Source: Mucilaginibacter sp. UR6-1
GTDB taxonomy: Bacteria; Bacteroidota; Bacteroidia; Sphingobacteriales; Sphingobacteriaceae
DNA length: 64,000 nucleotides
NCBI RefSeq assembly: GCF_020880975.1
Contig: NZ_JAJIWP010000006.1
Span: 1-64,000, forward strand
Direction: 5' to 3'
Part shown: positions 17,301 through 25,976 of the stretch, piece after piece
Layout: every line of letters begins with the position of its first letter
Numbering within the stretch: the first letter of the stretch is position 1
Translations under genes and position numbers: made by a program
Notes under the pieces: generated by a model
What the model was told of the DNA's origin: nothing
Database searches by the model: none
What the model saw: the letters and a program-made list of their open reading frames with translations, nothing else

Positions 17301-17460
17301 TGCCAAACCACATAAAGCCCCGGCTATCTATCATACTACAGATTACCGCATTGTTTGACAGGCCATTCTCAACCTGGTAGTGCGTAAAGTAATACGATTG
17401 TGCCGCGGCCGTAAAACCAGCGGCAATAAAATAAATGAGCAGTAATAGTTTAACTTTCAA
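14290..17460 (-). CDS. Hybrid-type sensor kinase with two-component propeller (N-terminal half of split system)
   Basis: 1056 residues. A signal peptide (LLLLIYFIAAGFTAAAQ) leads into a periplasmic double propeller of about 14 Reg_prop repeats with cores like LWIGT and WVGT, then a Y_Y_Y domain (YAYKMDGLDNQWTY), a membrane helix (AYLIYTLLMMAVVIWVI), a HisKA domain with His830 in NVAHEIRTPLTLIKG, and an HATPase domain with GTGIGLSIS. The chain stops before the receiver domain, which follows in the -1 frame. Relatives are usually one chain of about 1300-1400 residues and sense oligosaccharides. No polysaccharide locus is adjacent, so the ligand is unknown. Confidence 0.92.
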   Translation of the reverse strand: MKVKLLLLIYFIAAGFTAAAQSYYFTHYQVENGLSNNAVICSMIDSRGFMWFGTKDGLNRFDGYSFKTFRNDPADKNTLGSNYISTLYEDETGVLWVGTENGLYRYDWENERFVLLPGSPLQAIKSVLRYNNDLWIVSDLSLFKYNLAKQTIRAYRSLFQATSICRSFEGKLWVSTSDGFLKKYNERTDSFDSYEAFKRSNKGAVSNWIEKLSSDGAGRLLVGTSNQGVKIFNTQKNTSFDLLTRNDNGTDIFARDFLRVAADELWIATESGIYIYHEKLKELINLRKQYNNPYSLADNAVYSLCKDNEGGIWVGTYFGGANYYQPKYTYFEKYFPRIGENSISGNAVREICPDNNGNLWIGTEDAGLNKFNLKTRRFTAYKPGDGQSGISNTNLHGLMVNGNELWVGTFEHGLDVMDLRTEKVVRHYNAGPGVNELKSNFVFSILKTRANNILVGTPTGLYKYNRSANNFEPAPYMPRTAFITALIQDGEGTIWAGTFRDGIYYLNADASSGSIIKLPALNVDMAKVRITGIFEDSDHDIWFATESGLFKYNRKAKKIRQYTVKDGLPSDLMYSILEDARKQLWISTSKGLVCFDILTEKVRVFTKANGLLTDQFNYNSAYKDATGRMYFGGVKGLISFDPDEFITNTVVPPVYITGFQVHNRELVVGQEGSPLKRSILVTRKLTLNYKSSSFSIDFSALSYNSPGTLEYAYKMDGLDNQWTYIKTNRKVYFTELPAGVYTFRVKAANSSGIWSNKEARLTIKVLPPYWKSNTAYLIYTLLMMAVVIWVINAYNKRLHARHRRQMELFENEKEREIYEAKIEFFTNVAHEIRTPLTLIKGPMEKVMKKAGEVPDIEKNLRIIDRNTGRLLALTNQLLDFRKTEAKGFSLNFVNVNITDLLADIFIGFQLAAEQREISYKLLLPEKPLHAYVDPEGITKIISNLVHNAIKYGDHEVEVELMPVAATDENFTIEVRSDGKPLPVELNKRIFEPFFRISDNGHQSGTGIGLSISKALTELHKGKLELVGYVKRFNIFALTLPVHQLIEFNLSGKWKKH

Positions 17461-17734
17461 CCGGCGTTTAAATTGATGGCAGTATCAAATATAGTTAAAC
17501 ATGATAACTATTGCCATCACCACACCTGTAACAATTGAGAGGATTTGAAGAAATATTGATACGATTTGAATAGGCCTCCAGCATAATTAATGATCATATT
17601 TGAAATAACCATTACTACTGCCTGCGGGTAGCCAATTAAATTATTCTGTTTACTACTTATACATACATACCGTATGTTATGATATAGCCAGGCAGGCCTG
17701 TAAGCACAGTTTTGCCCGGTTTTTACTATTAATA

Positions 17735-18766
17735 TTATTTTAATATTTTGGTTGATCCGCGCCTGATCAGGTCGGCAGGTATTTGCATCCTGATCTCTGA
17801 TATATCCAGCTTATCATCATTCAATCGCGACAGCAGCAAATCAATGGCTGATTTTGCTATCTGATAAGTAGGCTGCTTAACAGCGGTTATGCCTGGCGGG
17901 TATAACTCAAAAAGCTCATTATCATCAAAGCTCACCATGGCAATATCATCCGGAATATTCAGTTTTAGCTCGTTAATGGCCTGCAAGCCCATTGAGCCAA
18001 GGTAGTTGGTGCTGAAAAAAACCGCGTCAATCTTTTTATTCTTTTTCAAGAAATCCTTAATAAAGCCTATTGCCTCGGTTTTTTCACACCCGAAAGGTAC
18101 TTTAAGCAGGTTTTTTCCGTCCTCTTTTAGTCCGCCTGCTTTAATGGCATCATAATAACCGCTTTTGCGTTCCTCAAGTTGCACCAGGTCAAGGTCAGGG
18201 GTAACATAAGCTATGTTTTTATACCCATCGGTGATCATTGACCGTATGGCGTTAAAAACACTGTTATAGTTATCAACAAGCACATGCGGTATCTTCAGCT
18301 CAGGGAAATAGCCATCAATCAGCACAACTGGCTTACCGTTGTTCATAATAGCCTCAATATCATTTTCCAGGCCTTTCATGGGCGTAACAATGTAACCATC
18401 AACCAATTGGTTCGACAGCATTTTTATTACATTTTTGCCTGTTTGCACATTGTTGTTGGTACTGCAATAAATTACGCCGTAGCCTGCTTTTTCAGCCTCT
18501 TCCTCTATCACTTTGGCCATAGCGCCAAAAAACGGGCCGCCTATGGTTTCAACTATCAGGCCAATAACTTTTGATACACCTGTACGCAAACCAACGGCCA
18601 TACGGTTAGGCTCGTAACCATTTTTCATGGCCACATCAAGCACCTTCTTTTTTATTTCGCTGCTGATACGCCCCTTACCATTTATTACAAATGATACTGT
18701 GGTGATTGACGTATTAGTAAGCTTCGCGATATCTTTTATCGATATCTTTTTTTTATTATCGGCCAT
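17735..18766 (-). CDS. LacI family transcriptional regulator
   Basis: 343 residues with an N-terminal LacI helix-turn-helix (SIKDIAKLTNTSITTVSFVI) and hinge, then a periplasmic-binding-like sensor domain (VIGLIVETIGGPFFGAMAKV, VLVDNYNSVFNAIRSMI, DIAMVSFDDNELFEL). Length is typical. It is transcribed alone, divergent from the APC permease at 19021 with a 254-base spacer. Candidates for control are that permease operon, or a sugar locus elsewhere. The sensor domain favours a sugar effector on family grounds. Confidence 0.93.
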   Translation of the reverse strand: MADNKKKISIKDIAKLTNTSITTVSFVINGKGRISSEIKKKVLDVAMKNGYEPNRMAVGLRTGVSKVIGLIVETIGGPFFGAMAKVIEEEAEKAGYGVIYCSTNNNVQTGKNVIKMLSNQLVDGYIVTPMKGLENDIEAIMNNGKPVVLIDGYFPELKIPHVLVDNYNSVFNAIRSMITDGYKNIAYVTPDLDLVQLEERKSGYYDAIKAGGLKEDGKNLLKVPFGCEKTEAIGFIKDFLKKNKKIDAVFFSTNYLGSMGLQAINELKLNIPDDIAMVSFDDNELFELYPPGITAVKQPTYQIAKSAIDLLLSRLNDDKLDISEIRMQIPADLIRRGSTKILK

Positions 18767-19020
18767 CTCGCTATAACAACTGTAAAATGGTTAGCCTTGG
18801 TTAGAGTGTTAATTACGCAATATAGTTTTTATATTATAATGCGATAAATATTTGATAAGTGTAAAAATAACTTTTATTAGCAGATAAGCAATACCGTTAT
18901 ATATTTACCCGATCAATAACTAACCCGGCTCAATACAACTAACAACTTTACACGCCTGTAATATATTGCATTTGCCATACCTAAATACTATCTTAACACT
19001 CCCTATTGGTTGGCATAACG

Positions 19021-20349
19021 ATGAACATACTCCCTAAACTTAACCGCTTTGATCTGTCCATGATCGTGATCAGCCTGGTTATAGGTATGGGTATATTTGC
19101 TACACCAACTGAAGTATCTCAAAACCTGACCAACCCCTACCTGTATTTTGGGGTATGGCTTTTTGGTGGGCTGATAAGCCTGTGCGGGGCCCTTACCTTT
19201 GCTGAAATTGGCGCACGATACCCGGCTACAGGCGGTTTTTACAAGGCTTTTTCATTCAGCTTTCACCCTGCCATAGCCTTCATGATCAACTGGATACTTG
19301 TGATCAGCAATGCTGCCTCTGTTGCCGCGGTAACACTTATTGGGGCGCAATACATTGCTCCGCTTATTATGCCTAATCACCTTCAAAACACACTTTGGGT
19401 CAAGGTCATCGCCATATCATCCGTACTGATATTGTACATTATTAACCTGCGCGGCATTAAAATGAGCGCCCAAACGCAAAACCTGCTTACGCTTTTTAAG
19501 ATTGCCATTATACTGGTTATATGCAGTGCCATTTTCAGGGTTGATACGGTACCGCTACAGCCCATAATTGTACAGGGTGATTACAATACCTGGTCAGACA
19601 TCGGCATAAGCCTGATCGCTGTATTTTTTACTTATGGCGGCTACCAGCAAACTATAAACTTTGGCGGCGACAGCATTAATGCCAAGGTGAACATACCCAA
19701 AGCCATATTAACCGGCATGTTTGTGGTGATAGCGTTATACCTGCTGATCAACATTGCTTATTATAAGGTATTAGGTATTGCGCAAATGCAGCAAACACCC
19801 GCCTTGGCCGCTGTACTGGCCGGTTCGCAATTTGGGGTTATGGGGTATAAGATCATCTCGCTGCTGATGTTTGTATCGGTATTAACATTTATTAATGTTA
19901 ACATTATGGCCAACCCACGTATTTATTACGCCATGGCCGAGGATGGGATACTGCCCGGCATCTTTAAAAAAGTAAACCCTAAAACCCAGGTACAGGAGTT
20001 CGGGCTTACCTTTTTTGTGCTGATAGTATTATGCGTATTGCTGTTTGTTGATTCATTCAGGAGTATTATAAGCTATGTGATGTTTTTTGATACGATAGGC
20101 CTGTCAACCGCGGCCCTTTCGGTATTTATACTACGTAAAAAAACCAGGCATTTAAAGCTGCCCGGCATATATGCCACAAAGTTGTACCCAATAATTCCGG
20201 TGGTTTTTATAATTACTTACTGGCTTATTACGTTGTTCATATTCATGAAACATCCTGTGGCGGCAGCCGTATGCATGGGTATATTTGCACTTGGCCTGCT
20301 TATTTATTATATTACTAAGCACAGGCAAAAAATCAATTATAAAACCTAA
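19021..20349 (+). CDS. APC family amino acid permease
   Basis: 442 residues from the ATG at 19021; a TTG at 19006 adds five residues. About 12 membrane segments with the APC start LSMIVISLVIGMGIFATP (the unwound helix 1 carries GMGIF), a helix 2-3 region with FAEIGARYPATGGFY, and VFFTYGGYQQTINFGGD in helix 6. It should bring amino acids across the inner membrane with protons or exchange them. A PLP enzyme of the Cys/Met family follows after 19 bases, so the substrate is plausibly a sulfur amino acid such as methionine, cysteine or cystathionine (inference). Confidence 0.9.
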   Translation: MNILPKLNRFDLSMIVISLVIGMGIFATPTEVSQNLTNPYLYFGVWLFGGLISLCGALTFAEIGARYPATGGFYKAFSFSFHPAIAFMINWILVISNAASVAAVTLIGAQYIAPLIMPNHLQNTLWVKVIAISSVLILYIINLRGIKMSAQTQNLLTLFKIAIILVICSAIFRVDTVPLQPIIVQGDYNTWSDIGISLIAVFFTYGGYQQTINFGGDSINAKVNIPKAILTGMFVVIALYLLINIAYYKVLGIAQMQQTPALAAVLAGSQFGVMGYKIISLLMFVSVLTFINVNIMANPRIYYAMAEDGILPGIFKKVNPKTQVQEFGLTFFVLIVLCVLLFVDSFRSIISYVMFFDTIGLSTAALSVFILRKKTRHLKLPGIYATKLYPIIPVVFIITYWLITLFIFMKHPVAAAVCMGIFALGLLIYYITKHRQKINYKT

Positions 20350-20368
20350 TCACTCACAATAAATTTTT

Positions 20369-21553
20369 ATGGATCTGTCGTATATTTTAAATGAGCTTGG
20401 CGAAGAAAGGGGCCAATATTACAACGCGGTATCGCCGCCGGTTATGCAAAGCAGCAATTTTGCTTTTAATACCGTTGCCGATATGCGCAATGCCATGGGC
20501 AATGAGTTTGATGCCACACTTTACTCGCGCGGGCAAAACCCCACGCTTAACATATTACGTAAAAAATTGGCCGCGCTGGATGGCGCCGAAGATGCCCTGC
20601 TGTTCTCGAGCGGTATAGCGGCCATCAGCACTTCAGTAATATCATTGGTAAAGCAGGGCGACCATGTGGTGTGCGTAGAGAACCCATATAGCTGGACGGA
20701 TAAACTCTTCAGGCAGTTACTGCCTAAGTTTGGCGTTACCAGCACTTTTGTAACCGGTACATCTATAGATGATTTTACCAATGCCGTTAAGCCAAATACC
20801 CGGCTTATTTACCTGGAGAGCCCCAATACTTTTACGTATGAATTGCAGGATTTAAAAGCTGTGGCTAAGTTTGCCAAAGCGCATGGCATCATCACCATAA
20901 TTGATAACAGTTACTGCACTCCGCTTTTTCAGCAACCTATTGAATCGGGTATTGACCTGGTGGCACAATCGGCCACTAAATATATCGGTGGCCACTCTGA
21001 TGTAATGGCAGGGGTGGTTACCGGCAGCCGCGAACTTATACGGCAGATATTTGAGCATGAATTTATGAACCTTGGGCCGGCACTGTCGCCGCACAGCGCC
21101 TGGCTGTTATTGCGCGGGTTGCGCACCCTGCAACTGCGCCTGCAACGCAGTTTTGAAAGTACCCGGATAATTACCACCTGGCTTGCCGAACATGATGGCA
21201 TTGAAACTGTGCTATGGCCGTTCAGCTCGTCATTCCCGCAAGCTAAACTTGCCCATGAACAGATGCAGGGCTGCGGCGGTTTATTCAGCATCGCCCTTAA
21301 AAATTCAAGCTATGCTAAAATAGAGGCTTTTTGTAACGGTTTACAGCATATGCTGATAGCCGTATCATGGGGAGGGCATGAAAGTTTAGTGGTACCGGCC
21401 ATAGCATCAATACCACCCGAAAAATATGATGCCGATAATGAAAGGCATCAATACATTCGTGTATATATCGGTCTTGAAGATCCGCAATACCTGATAGATG
21501 ATATACAGCAGGCGCTTAAAAAAGTAAAACTATCAGAAACTGTTTACAGCTAA
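20369..21553 (+). CDS. Cys/Met-metabolism PLP enzyme (cystathionine gamma-synthase/gamma-lyase type)
   Basis: 394 residues of the fold-type I trans-sulfuration family: FSSGIAAIS for phosphate binding, LYSRGQNPTL with the conserved Tyr-Arg, Asp179 in IIDNSYCTP for the pyridine nitrogen, and Lys204 in QSATKYIGGHSD for the Schiff base. The family includes cystathionine synthases and lyases, methionine gamma-lyase and O-acetylhomoserine sulfhydrylases; the sequence alone does not separate them for me. Its pairing with a permease suggests catabolism or salvage. It is the nearest PLP enzyme to the EgtE-less ergothioneine operon, 8 kb away, so a C-S lyase role there can be imagined but not supported. 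Confidence 0.9.
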   Translation: MDLSYILNELGEERGQYYNAVSPPVMQSSNFAFNTVADMRNAMGNEFDATLYSRGQNPTLNILRKKLAALDGAEDALLFSSGIAAISTSVISLVKQGDHVVCVENPYSWTDKLFRQLLPKFGVTSTFVTGTSIDDFTNAVKPNTRLIYLESPNTFTYELQDLKAVAKFAKAHGIITIIDNSYCTPLFQQPIESGIDLVAQSATKYIGGHSDVMAGVVTGSRELIRQIFEHEFMNLGPALSPHSAWLLLRGLRTLQLRLQRSFESTRIITTWLAEHDGIETVLWPFSSSFPQAKLAHEQMQGCGGLFSIALKNSSYAKIEAFCNGLQHMLIAVSWGGHESLVVPAIASIPPEKYDADNERHQYIRVYIGLEDPQYLIDDIQQALKKVKLSETVYS

Positions 21554-21570
21554 AAAAAGCTGTAAACAGT
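21539..21570. terminator. Hairpin between convergent genes
   Basis: ACTGTTTACAGC and GCTGTAAACAGT form a perfect 12-bp stem around a TAAAAAAA loop, overlapping the stop codon of the PLP enzyme and ending nine bases before the stop of the S41 peptidase. No strong T run follows on either strand, so termination is likely but not certain. Confidence 0.6.
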
Positions 21571-21578
21571 AAAAGGTT

Positions 21579-22958
21579 TTATTGCTTTTTATAGGGTTGC
21601 GGCGCTACATAAATAGTACCGTTCGCCATCATTGTTTTGCGGGTAAAGCCCTCTATTTTACCTGCCGCGTTACGCTTTATATAAACACGCGAACTGTTTG
21701 GAGCAATGTTGGCATTAAGGCCGTTAATTACCAGCACATCCGCCTTAACCTCCTGCAATACATAGCTTTCAACAGGCTTGCCGGGCACACTGTATTTATA
21801 CACCAACCCGCCATTACCGGCAGCTATTGATACATTGTTTTGATATTTACCTATCAATTCGCCGTATTTGCTTTTTACATTTACCGGTTTGTTAGCGGCC
21901 ATGCCGGTGTTGTCTATCACCCATTGCGCGCCCTCGCGGGTAACGCTGTCCTTGCCATTTTTTACAATATCTTCGAGTATTAGTTTACGGGCCGCCAATA
22001 ACGCGTCGGCTTTGCCGGTGTTAACATCGGGTATAACGCCTGTGCCCTCCCAACCTACATTACTGCCGGGGCCAACCACCATTTTAAAAGGTGTAAAAAC
22101 AATCAGGTTATTTTTTAGGGCCACATACGTACCGGCTATACCTGCACCAGCCGTGGTATCGCCTACTATGGTTGCCCGGTTAAGCTTTTGCATGGCATAG
22201 GCAAACCCTTCCGAAGCTGAGCCTGTACCACGGCCAACAAGCAGGTAAACTTTGGCATCCGGGTTTCGATTACCGGGTACGTAGGCATAGGTCCACTCCT
22301 GCTCATCCTGCTTACGGTCTTTATAAAAACCATTCAGATAAAACTGCTCATGCCCTGCATTGTAAAAGTACGACGACAGGAAACGCCCCATTTGCCCGGT
22401 ACCGCCGGGATTATGCCTGATATCGATAATAATATTTTTACTGTAAGCCGCCATGTTCATTACCGCAGCAGCCATTTCAAACGCTTCCTTTGAGCCGTAG
22501 AACGGACCCGGCGCATCAATATAGGCTGTTGAGGTAGCGCCATCTATCTCCACTTTTTTAAAGCCGTAGTTTGCACGGCGTTCCGAATCGTCCTCTCGGT
22601 TACTACCACCCTCGGAGCGCGGTTCGGTCATGTTTTTATATACCTGTTCATTACGCATTACGCGCAGGTGTACATCCTTATGCGCCATGTTCAGATCCTC
22701 AGTTAAGCGCGATGCCAGCTCGTCTTCGCTCACATTATTGTATCGGCCTGCTGCTTCGGCCTTCTTAAGCGCTTCACTGTATTTGGCGCTGATCTCCGGG
22801 AAGGGGTAAACATCAACCAGCTTATCGGCCAGCTTAGTGACTATCTCGTGGCGGTCGGCCTCGTTAACGGTTTGAGCAGAGGCGTGCTGCACGCAAGCAA
22901 GGAGCGCTGTGGTTAACAATGCCGATAGCAGGCTTTTTTTGTAACGGGCTTTTTTCAT
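21579..22958 (-). CDS. S41 family peptidase (IRBP/TSP-like)
   Basis: 459 residues with a signal peptide (LLSALLTTALLACVQHASAQ). An N-terminal helical domain typical of IRBP-like S41 proteins (YPFPEISAKYSEALKKAEAAG) precedes the catalytic domain: KNIIIDIRHNPGGTGQMGRFL, then GTGSASEGFAYAMQ with the nucleophilic Ser, and VVGPGSNVGWEGTGVIPDV. There is no PDZ domain, as usual in this subgroup. A C-terminal beta region of about 110 residues follows. It should cleave peptides in the periplasm. Monocistronic, convergent with the PLP enzyme. Confidence 0.9.
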   Translation of the reverse strand: MKKARYKKSLLSALLTTALLACVQHASAQTVNEADRHEIVTKLADKLVDVYPFPEISAKYSEALKKAEAAGRYNNVSEDELASRLTEDLNMAHKDVHLRVMRNEQVYKNMTEPRSEGGSNREDDSERRANYGFKKVEIDGATSTAYIDAPGPFYGSKEAFEMAAAVMNMAAYSKNIIIDIRHNPGGTGQMGRFLSSYFYNAGHEQFYLNGFYKDRKQDEQEWTYAYVPGNRNPDAKVYLLVGRGTGSASEGFAYAMQKLNRATIVGDTTAGAGIAGTYVALKNNLIVFTPFKMVVGPGSNVGWEGTGVIPDVNTGKADALLAARKLILEDIVKNGKDSVTREGAQWVIDNTGMAANKPVNVKSKYGELIGKYQNNVSIAAGNGGLVYKYSVPGKPVESYVLQEVKADVLVINGLNANIAPNSSRVYIKRNAAGKIEGFTRKTMMANGTIYVAPQPYKKQ

Positions 22959-23103
22959 TATGAATTGTGATGTATAAGTTAAGGTAAATATAGTGATTTT
23001 GATAAAACGTTTTTTCTATTATTTATATATGCACTTATAATAACGAACCCCGCCCCGTCTTGAAATAAATTATTTTTCAAATTAAAAAATGTACCAAAGT
23101 TGT

Positions 23104-23111
23104 TACATTTG
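23104..23111 (+). promoter_or_regulatory. -7-like element upstream of the ATP-grasp gene
   Basis: TACATTTG fits TAnnTTTG and argues against starting the ATP-grasp protein at the TTG at 23100, which would lie inside the promoter. A -33 TTTG at 19-21 bases is not obvious. Confidence 0.35.
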
Positions 23112-23252
23112 TATCCCCTAATTGATCCGGTGACTATTGCTACGGAAGCATTATGCCTGCAGCCTACTATTTGCTGCGCTGGTGTTTTTCCCTTTTGGTG
23201 TGTGCCGTTAATTGGAGCTTGTGATGACGGGGCAGCATATTATAAACTATTG

Positions 23253-24143
23253 ATGATAAGGGAAAAACTCACAATTGATTATTTGTATCCACGAATAATC
23301 CGCAAAAGAACGTATCAAAGAATTAAAGCCCGGACTATTGATCTGGCATATCGTGTAAAAGACCGGTTCCTGTTTCCGCAGCAAAAATATGCGCAGTACT
23401 CGATATTGCTTACCAAAAAAGGTGAACGCAGAAACGAGATCACCTCCCTGCCATTTAAAAAACTGCCCATTAAGCTCAACTTTGAGGAGTTTTGCAGCGA
23501 CACAAACTTCGCAATGTATGATCTTGTGATCCCGATGTCGGTACAGGATGTTACCTATTGCCATGCGGCCAGAAATATTATAAAAACTGATCTCATTCCC
23601 ATCCCATCATTAGAGGCCATAACTATTTGCGACAAAAAGGATATGCTGGTTTATAAGCTGAGGGAAGCCGGATTAGGTCACCTTACGCCTTCAGTGCATC
23701 GTAGTTACCCTTACATCCTGAAAAAGAACGCGGGTGATTTTAGCAGGAATACCTTTATAATTAATAATAAGGATGATGAAAAAACCTTTGAGCAGGAATT
23801 AAATGACCCGGACTATTTTACCCAGGAACTTATTTTTGGCAAAAAGGAATATGCATCGCACATTGTATTTAAGAATGGTAAAATTATGGCCAACGTAACC
23901 GTATGCCACAGGTACAGCGAGCGCGCTTATCTGCAGGGCAAAACTACGTCTGAGGCGCGCAACAGGGTACCGAACAGGCATCAGGAAGCATTTACACAGG
24001 TATTAAACGCCATTGGCTTTGAAGGCCTCTGCTGCATAGACTACAAGGAAGTAAATGGCAAACCCAAGATATTTGAGATAAACCCACGCTTTGGCGGTAG
24101 TTTGCGGTTTTATTTTAAGGGGCTGTTGAGCCAGTTGAGGTAA
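23253..24143 (+). CDS. ATP-grasp domain protein
   Basis: 296 residues from the ATG at 23253. The middle and end show an ATP-grasp fold: YPYILKKNAGDFSRN (ATP-binding Lys), DYFTQELIFGKKEYASH, FEGLCCIDYKEVNGKPK and the metal site FEINPRFGGS. The N-terminal part is a short basic region and a pre-ATP-grasp domain. Enzymes of this kind join a carboxylate to an amine, but the substrates are not evident. The protein ends soon after the metal motif (17 residues), somewhat short for the fold. The start is uncertain: the same frame is open back to a TTG at 23100, but that upstream sequence is Cys-rich and unlike coding sequence. Confidence 0.8.
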   Translation: MIREKLTIDYLYPRIIRKRTYQRIKARTIDLAYRVKDRFLFPQQKYAQYSILLTKKGERRNEITSLPFKKLPIKLNFEEFCSDTNFAMYDLVIPMSVQDVTYCHAARNIIKTDLIPIPSLEAITICDKKDMLVYKLREAGLGHLTPSVHRSYPYILKKNAGDFSRNTFIINNKDDEKTFEQELNDPDYFTQELIFGKKEYASHIVFKNGKIMANVTVCHRYSERAYLQGKTTSEARNRVPNRHQEAFTQVLNAIGFEGLCCIDYKEVNGKPKIFEINPRFGGSLRFYFKGLLSQLR

Positions 24144-24189
24144 CAGAAGTTAACCGCGAGCGGGACGCTTGCGGGAGCGAAAGAATTCA

Positions 24190-24864
24190 TTATACTTTTT
24201 TTGTAAAACGGCACTTGGGATAATTGGCGCAACCGAGAAATTTAGAACTTCTGCCATAACTCTTTGTCGCATTTCTTTCAACTAAGTCAGAACCACATTT
24301 AGGACAAGTAGTGACTGAACTATACCTATCAAGAAGCCCTCTGATGTGATTTTTAGCAGTAAGTGAGGAATTATGTTTTAGCTCTTTAACTTTGTACAAC
24401 ACAGATATTATATCAGCCTCATTAAGTGCGACTTCCTGCTCCCTTTTAATACATTTAGCTAAATCTTTGTTTATAACATTTGACGGTAAAAGCGTTTTAA
24501 ATTTGCAATCACCATTAAAATAAATTAACGTATGTATCATCATTTCATTGATTTTCAGGTATTCTGAAAGAACTTTCTTTTGTCTGAAAGTTTGATGAAT
24601 AGGATTTTGAAAATGATATTTATATCCGAATATAACTTGCGTCCATCGCGGCTGACTAACCGACCCAAATATCCATCCTTTAAGATTTTTTGTTTCGACA
24701 ATAAATAACCCAAATGGAGATACGATTAAATGATCAATCTGCGCAGTACCGTTGTGTGCCGGCACAATAACATTATGAATCTTTTTATATATGCAACTAT
24801 CAAGGTTTAACCACAAATGGAATGTAGTTTTCTTTTCGCCTATCCAACCCAATAAGCCTTTCAT
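24190..24864 (-). CDS. NERD domain protein with topoisomerase-type zinc finger
   Basis: 224 residues. The N-terminal half is a nuclease-related (NERD) domain: NGTAQIDHLIVSPFGLFIVE followed by TKNLKGWIFG, in which D (of QID), E and K (VETK) are the nuclease-type residues. The C-terminus is a four-Cys zinc finger of the topoisomerase IA type (CPKCGSDLVER then FLGCANYPKC). The combination suggests a DNA-binding nuclease or DNA-processing role. The gene is visibly AT-richer than its neighbours and lies next to a tRNA gene, which is compatible with acquisition; no integrase or attachment repeat is seen. Confidence 0.88.
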   Translation of the reverse strand: MKGLLGWIGEKKTTFHLWLNLDSCIYKKIHNVIVPAHNGTAQIDHLIVSPFGLFIVETKNLKGWIFGSVSQPRWTQVIFGYKYHFQNPIHQTFRQKKVLSEYLKINEMMIHTLIYFNGDCKFKTLLPSNVINKDLAKCIKREQEVALNEADIISVLYKVKELKHNSSLTAKNHIRGLLDRYSSVTTCPKCGSDLVERNATKSYGRSSKFLGCANYPKCRFTKKV

Positions 24865-24982
24865 CTATGTATTTAACAGGCACTTAAAATATTAAAGAGC
24901 AAGTTTTAGTAAAATAAGCTATTTTACATAATTTCACAAAAAAAAATGCCGAACATCTAAACAGACATTCAGCATTTCAGTG

Positions 24983-25054
24983 TAGCCCCGACGAGAATCG
25001 AACTCATATCTAAAGTTTAGGAAACTTCTATTCTATCCGTTGAACTACAGGGCC
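24983..25054 (-). tRNA. tRNA-Arg (CCT)
   Basis: A 72-base cloverleaf on the minus strand: acceptor GGCCCTG with CGGGGCT, D arm GTTCAACGGAT, anticodon stem GAAGT/ACTTT around TTCCTAA (anticodon CCT, reads AGG), and T arm GAGTTCGATTCTC. CCA is not encoded. Confidence 0.93.
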
Positions 25055-25139
25055 GGATATTTTGAGCAAGCAAATTTGCAAAATTTAGCTGACGCTGGCA
25101 ATCTCACCTGACAAATTATTTATTACCCATTAATCCACG

Positions 25140-25892
25140 CTAACGGCTGATAAAGTAGTCGCCGCGCCGGCGTGCAAATTCATCATATTGTGCCGGGCTT
25201 ACTGAACTCATTATTGACCGTGATACGTAAAAGCTATGCTGGTACGTTGCCGGGCTTACCTCATTACCGTTAACTACATACATGGTAAGGTAACTCTTGA
25301 ATTTTAACGGCGAATTATCTTTACTAAAAGTGGCCGACTTTACCGGTTCTGAACTCACGGCATCGCCGTAGGTTTTGGTCATGGGTATTAGATGATAGGC
25401 CGTATCGGTAACAAACAGCTTTTTATCATTTAAATACAATGTGTTGATGCTTGACCGTGTGTGCGGAGGCAGGTATGTGCTGTTTTTGGGCAAGGTTATA
25501 TTCGCATTAATGTTACCATTGGTATAACCTGAAGCATTAGGCAACCAACTGCTTTTGCCGTAATAAAAATAATCGGTTACAGTACTGATGCTTCCATTTA
25601 AAGCAATATTGTTGGGCACATAGCTGATGGCCTTATCATCAATGATCAGGGCCGATTTCTGCCAGTCGATATATATTGGTTTCTCCAGCTTGTTGTAAAC
25701 GCCCACGTTGACAGGGCCGTTTTGCCCATTAAACGAATAGGATACTTTAACAGAATCGTTTTCAAATACCCATTCTCCGGTTTTTTCATCCTTTTGTCCG
25801 GCATCACCGTTAACAACATTTAACTGGTACGATTTGCACGAAGCTAAAAAGCCGCAGCAAACTGCCGCGGCAAATAATATTTTTTTCATCAT
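25140..25892 (-). CDS. Hypothetical lipoprotein
   Basis: 250 residues from the ATG at 25892 (a second ATG follows directly). The lipoprotein signal is clear: KKILFAAAVCCGFLASC with the lipid Cys near residue 18. The mature part includes EWVFENDSVKVSYSFNGQNG, KPIYIDWQKSALIIDDK and a C-terminal DEFARRRGDYFISR. The strand pattern suggests one immunoglobulin-like domain; similar proteins of unknown role are common in Sphingobacteriaceae. I do not recognise a named family. The upstream in-frame extension to 25940 lacks a signal-like N-terminus and is rejected. It lies between metG and tRNA-Arg on the same strand. Confidence 0.75.
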   Translation of the reverse strand: MMKKILFAAAVCCGFLASCKSYQLNVVNGDAGQKDEKTGEWVFENDSVKVSYSFNGQNGPVNVGVYNKLEKPIYIDWQKSALIIDDKAISYVPNNIALNGSISTVTDYFYYGKSSWLPNASGYTNGNINANITLPKNSTYLPPHTRSSINTLYLNDKKLFVTDTAYHLIPMTKTYGDAVSSEPVKSATFSKDNSPLKFKSYLTMYVVNGNEVSPATYQHSFYVSRSIMSSVSPAQYDEFARRRGDYFISR

Positions 25893-25976
25893 GATATGGT
25901 GTTTAGCAGCATTTAAACTCTGACTCAAAATTATAGCCACAGTTTAAAATACATATTAAATTATCACACCATTTTT

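Noticed and set aside
23100..23252. 52-residue N-terminal extension of the ATP-grasp protein from TTG
   Set aside because: It would start in or next to a -7 promoter box and its Cys-rich sequence is unlike the family; the ATG at 23253 is preferred.
24140..24175. GC-rich GCGAGCGGGACGCTTGCGGG stretch after the ATP-grasp gene
   Set aside because: It may be a dispersed repeat, but only one copy is in the window and its dyad is imperfect, so I do not annotate it.
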